Shown piece by piece: positions 5,105 through 7,440 of a DNA stretch of 7,440 nucleotides. The position numbers and the translations under genes are program-made. The notes under the pieces are model-generated. The model was not told where the DNA came from and ran no database searches. It was given only the letters and a program-made list of their open reading frames with translations. This stretch comes from Acidobacteriota bacterium (GTDB lineage: Bacteria > Acidobacteriota > Terriglobia > Terriglobales > Acidobacteriaceae), in assembly GCA_021851465.1 (NCBI GenBank), contig JAJZDL010000142.1:1-7440 (forward strand), given 5' to 3'. The stretch's first letter is position 1. Each line of letters starts with the position of its first letter.

Positions 5105-7440
5105 CTACTGTGCGGTCACCGTCAGGCTGTACGTCGCCGAATGCACCAGCAATCCGTCCGTCGCAGTCACCGTCACGCTGTAGTTGCCCGCCCCGGTCCA
5201 TGCCGCATTCTGGCTCGGCAGCTTGCCCGTGCATCCGCTCAGCGAGAGGCCCATCGCCCCCAGCAGCACCGCCAGCAGCCCGCCCCGCAGCAGCGCGCGC
5301 CCGCTCCTGCGCTTTCTCCATAGCAGCCAGCCGCTCGCCGCCCCAACCAGCCACAGGCAGCCACCGCCGAAGCCGCCGTAACCCACCACCACATACTGCG
5401 AGGTCGTCGTGATGCCGACCGCCGACGTCACCGCCGCGCTCGGGACCACCGTCGCCGGGCTGGGCGTGCAACTCGACGCCGCAATCCCCGTGGCCGTACA
5501 ACTCACCGTGAGCTGCGCCGCAAAGCCCGCCAGCGGCGTCAACGTCGCCGTCGTTGTCGTCCCATCGCCCGCGACCACCGTCCCCGCCGCCGGGTTCAGG
5601 ATGATCGTAAAGTCCACGCCGTTACCGCTCAACGCCGCACTCAACCCGCTGTACACCGGGTTCGCCGAGCCGACGCCCACCGTCCCACTCAGCGGCCCCG
5701 TCACCGGAGGCGTAAAGATCACAGTGACCGGACAGGTCGCGCCCGCTGCCAGCGTACTGCCGCACGCCGCCGCGCTCACGCTGTACGGCCCGGTCGTCGT
5801 AAACACCGGAACGGCCAGCGGCCCGGTGCCCACGCTGGTCAGCGTCAGCGTCTGCGCCGCGGAAGAGAACCCCACGTCCTGGTTGCCGAAGCTCAGCGAC
5901 GCCGGCGTCAGGCTGAATCCCGGAACGCCCGTCCCCGTCAGCGCCACCGTCAGCGGGCTGCCCGACGAGTTCACCGTCAGCGTCCCCGTCTGTACGCCCA
6001 GCGCCGTCGGCGAAAAGACCACGCTGGCCACGCACGTCCCCCGCGCCGGCACCGGATTGGCGCACCCCGCCGTGTTCACGGAATAGTGGCCTGTAGTGAA
6101 GGACGCCGGAACCGGCTGCGGATCGGTGGCGTTGCTGGTCAGCGTCAGCAGTTGCGGCGCGGACTCGCTCACCACCACATTGCCAAAGCTCAGCGTGCTC
6201 GCCGACGCCGTAAAGCCCGGCACGCCCGTCCCCGTCAGCGTCGCCGTCAGCGGAGTGCCCGAGGAGGCCACCGTCAGCGTCGCCGTCTCCGCGCCCAGCA
6301 CCGACGGCGTAAACACCACCGTGATCGTGCAGCTCGCTCCGCCCACAACCGAACCGCACGGCGGAGACGCAATCGCGAAGTCCGCGGCGTTCGTCCCGCC
6401 GATCGTCGCCGACGACACCGGCAAAGTGAAGCTCGAATTGTTCGTCCAGGTAAAGCTCTGCGCCGCGCTGGCGGAGTTCACCGCCTCCGGGCCGAAGTCC
6501 TGCGCCGTCGGCGCAAGCGTCGGCTGCCCGCCCTCGCTCGTCAGCTCGAAGAGCATGTACTCCAGCAGCTTCTCCTGCGGAGTCATCGCCGCAGTCAGGT
6601 CGCACTCGTTGGGAAAGATTGTGCCAGCCTTAACGCTGCCGTTCTCCACATGGTACTCGTTGTACAGAACGCGTCCGCACTGGTTCGGAGTCGGGTTCGC
6701 CGTAGTCGGGTTCGGCGTAGTCGGAATCGGCGTATCGAAGACGAACTGCATCACCGGGTCGTCCGGGGGGTCGTTCAGCGTCAGCCACGACTGCGTCGGC
6801 GGAATCACGCCGTTGAAGTTCTGCCGCAGCGTGTCGAGCGTCATCTGGCCTGGGCTTGTCGATGCCCCAACGTTCTGCAACCATGTCGCGAGCGTCTGCC
6901 CCGCCGTGAAGCCGGTGTTCACCGTCGCGGTGCTGCCGGATGGCCCGGGATCATTGACAGCCCAGTTGACAACGCCGTCGAACGGCGGGTTCTGATACAT
7001 CCACGAATAGCTGAAGTGGCTGGAGTAGACCCGCCCTCCTCCATTCGCGAATGCGATCAGGTTCGCCAGCTCCGGCACGGGTTTGGCGTAGTCGCCACCC
7101 TCGCAGGGAAGCATCAGCACATCGTAGTTGTCCAGCGTCGAGGCATTGCCCATCAGCGAGGCCTGCGTCGGCGTGGCCGCATCCAGCGTCACTCCCGTTC
7201 CTCGTGCGCCGCCGCCGCCAAAGAGGTTGATCCGCCCGCCACCGCCCGGGTCCGTAAACTCCGCCTGGCTGATCCCCATCTTCAGCAGCACACACTCCGC
7301 CTGGTCCGCAGATCCCGTCGCAATCGCAATCCACGGAATATCGCCCTGCGTGTGGTTCTGCGGCATATTCAGGCTGATCGTAGAACTGCCGCACGCGGTC
7401 GTGTTCACCGTCCCCTGCACCCGCCACTTGCCGGAGACCG
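5105..7440 (-). CDS. Large secreted choice-of-anchor D repeat protein, partial
   Basis: The last 778 or so residues of a surface or secreted protein; the frame is open to the window edge, so the N-terminus and signal peptide are missing. Numbering from the GTG codon at 7420: residues 1-295 form a domain with YDVLMLPCEGGDY (99-111) and FANGGGRVYSSHFSYSW (124-140), reminiscent of ThuA/amidotransferase-like folds, not a firm match. Then come three ASH/choice-of-anchor D repeats (about 302-399, 400-498, 499-601), each with LSFGN or equivalent, a C-x8/9-C pair (355/364, 453/463, 553/563) and an F-x-P motif. A further beta domain (603-675) precedes hydrophobic segments 683-701 and 709-727 around a basic RKRRSGR loop, an LSGC motif (727-730) and a beta tail ending LTVTAQ. 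The architecture suggests export and envelope attachment, perhaps adhesion or binding; ligand unknown. It converges on truA. Confidence 0.85.
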   Translation of the reverse strand, partial: VSGKWRVQGTVNTTACGSSTISLNMPQNHTQGDIPWIAIATGSADQAECVLLKMGISQAEFTDPGGGGRINLFGGGGARGTGVTLDAATPTQASLMGNASTLDNYDVLMLPCEGGDYAKPVPELANLIAFANGGGRVYSSHFSYSWMYQNPPFDGVVNWAVNDPGPSGSTATVNTGFTAGQTLATWLQNVGASTSPGQMTLDTLRQNFNGVIPPTQSWLTLNDPPDDPVMQFVFDTPIPTTPNPTTANPTPNQCGRVLYNEYHVENGSVKAGTIFPNECDLTAAMTPQEKLLEYMLFELTSEGGQPTLAPTAQDFGPEAVNSASAAQSFTWTNNSSFTLPVSSATIGGTNAADFAIASPPCGSVVGGASCTITVVFTPSVLGAETATLTVASSGTPLTATLTGTGVPGFTASASTLSFGNVVVSESAPQLLTLTSNATDPQPVPASFTTGHYSVNTAGCANPVPARGTCVASVVFSPTALGVQTGTLTVNSSGSPLTVALTGTGVPGFSLTPASLSFGNQDVGFSSAAQTLTLTSVGTGPLAVPVFTTTGPYSVSAAACGSTLAAGATCPVTVIFTPPVTGPLSGTVGVGSANPVYSGLSAALSGNGVDFTIILNPAAGTVVAGDGTTTTATLTPLAGFAAQLTVSCTATGIAASSCTPSPATVVPSAAVTSAVGITTTSQYVVVGYGGFGGGCLWLVGAASGWLLWRKRRSGRALLRGGLLAVLLGAMGLSLSGCTGKLPSQNAAWTGAGNYSVTVTATDGLLVHSATYSLTVTAQ
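5922..6310 (-). repeat. Internal 297-bp coding repeat (ASH domains)
   Basis: The stretch from 5922 is repeated from 6219, an offset of exactly 297 bases or 99 codons, with high identity over roughly 65 bases (both contain ACGCCCGTCCCCGTCAGCG). It reflects duplication of the ASH-like domain, with both copies ending in LTGTGVPGF at the protein level. Confidence 0.7.
6683..6734. repeat. 15-bp tandem repeat coding Pro/Thr linker
   Basis: Two almost identical 15-mers (6695-6709 and 6710-6724, one base different) are flanked by a 12-base copy (6683-6694) and a partial copy (6725-6734). On the minus strand they encode PIPTT-PNPTT-ANPTP (residues 231-245 of the partial protein), a proline/threonine linker inside the N-terminal region. 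Such tandem units change copy number easily without breaking the frame. Confidence 0.7.

Noticed and set aside
5622..6605. 327-residue minus-strand ORF inside the anchor-repeat gene
   Set aside because: It is a shifted frame of the ASH repeats, rich in Gly, Asp and Ala, and lacks the conserved repeat motifs.
6683..6734. CRISPR array
   Set aside because: The repeats are 15 bp, contiguous and in-frame coding, with no spacers; no CRISPR-like array is present elsewhere.
7418..7420. GTG at 7420 as the true start of the anchor-repeat protein
   Set aside because: The frame stays open to the window edge (reading SGKWRV just before), no signal peptide follows, and the sequence continues mid-domain.

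Overview
The window looks like a chromosomal piece of a high-GC member of the Acidobacteriota (Terriglobia-like). This rests on a TolC-type porin and a large secreted protein with 'choice-of-anchor D' (ASH-like) repeats, a C-terminal two-helix/GC cassette that I associate with that phylum, and short dispersed repeat elements in and between genes. The taxonomic call is inference; no marker gene for a phylogeny is complete here except truA.

Layout. Positions 1-730 are lower in GC and mostly non-coding. They hold a REP-like block of hairpins and direct repeats (130-225), another perfect hairpin (415-433) and a doubtful 62-codon minus-strand ORF (405-593) with a good Shine-Dalgarno. At 731-1372 (+) is an XRE/LexA-like repressor whose self-cleavage residues all appear to be lost. 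It is followed by a small protein with two DnaJ-type CxxCxGxG zinc motifs (1449-1646, +), which has its own near-consensus sigma-70 promoter covered by inverted repeats. The same half-site, (T)GGTTTA, also lies over the candidate promoter of the repressor, so these two genes, and perhaps the divergent small ORF, look like one small regulatory module.

A TolC-family outer-membrane protein (1675-3765, -) converges on that module. It is divergent from truA (3946-4989, +), with 180 bp between their starts. truA is about 80 residues longer than usual because two low-complexity insertions, each containing a repeat-like DNA segment, lie in-frame at loop positions while the catalytic motifs are intact. 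Converging on truA is a large surface or secreted protein (5105-7440, -), cut off by the window edge at its N-terminal side: an N-terminal domain of uncertain fold, three ASH-like repeats, a further beta domain, two hydrophobic segments separated by a basic loop, and a short beta tail.

No complete new multi-gene defence or mobile system is visible. The points most worth a second look are the repressor module with a predicted cleavage-dead LexA fold and shared operators, and the two repeat-derived in-frame insertions in the tRNA-modifying enzyme TruA.
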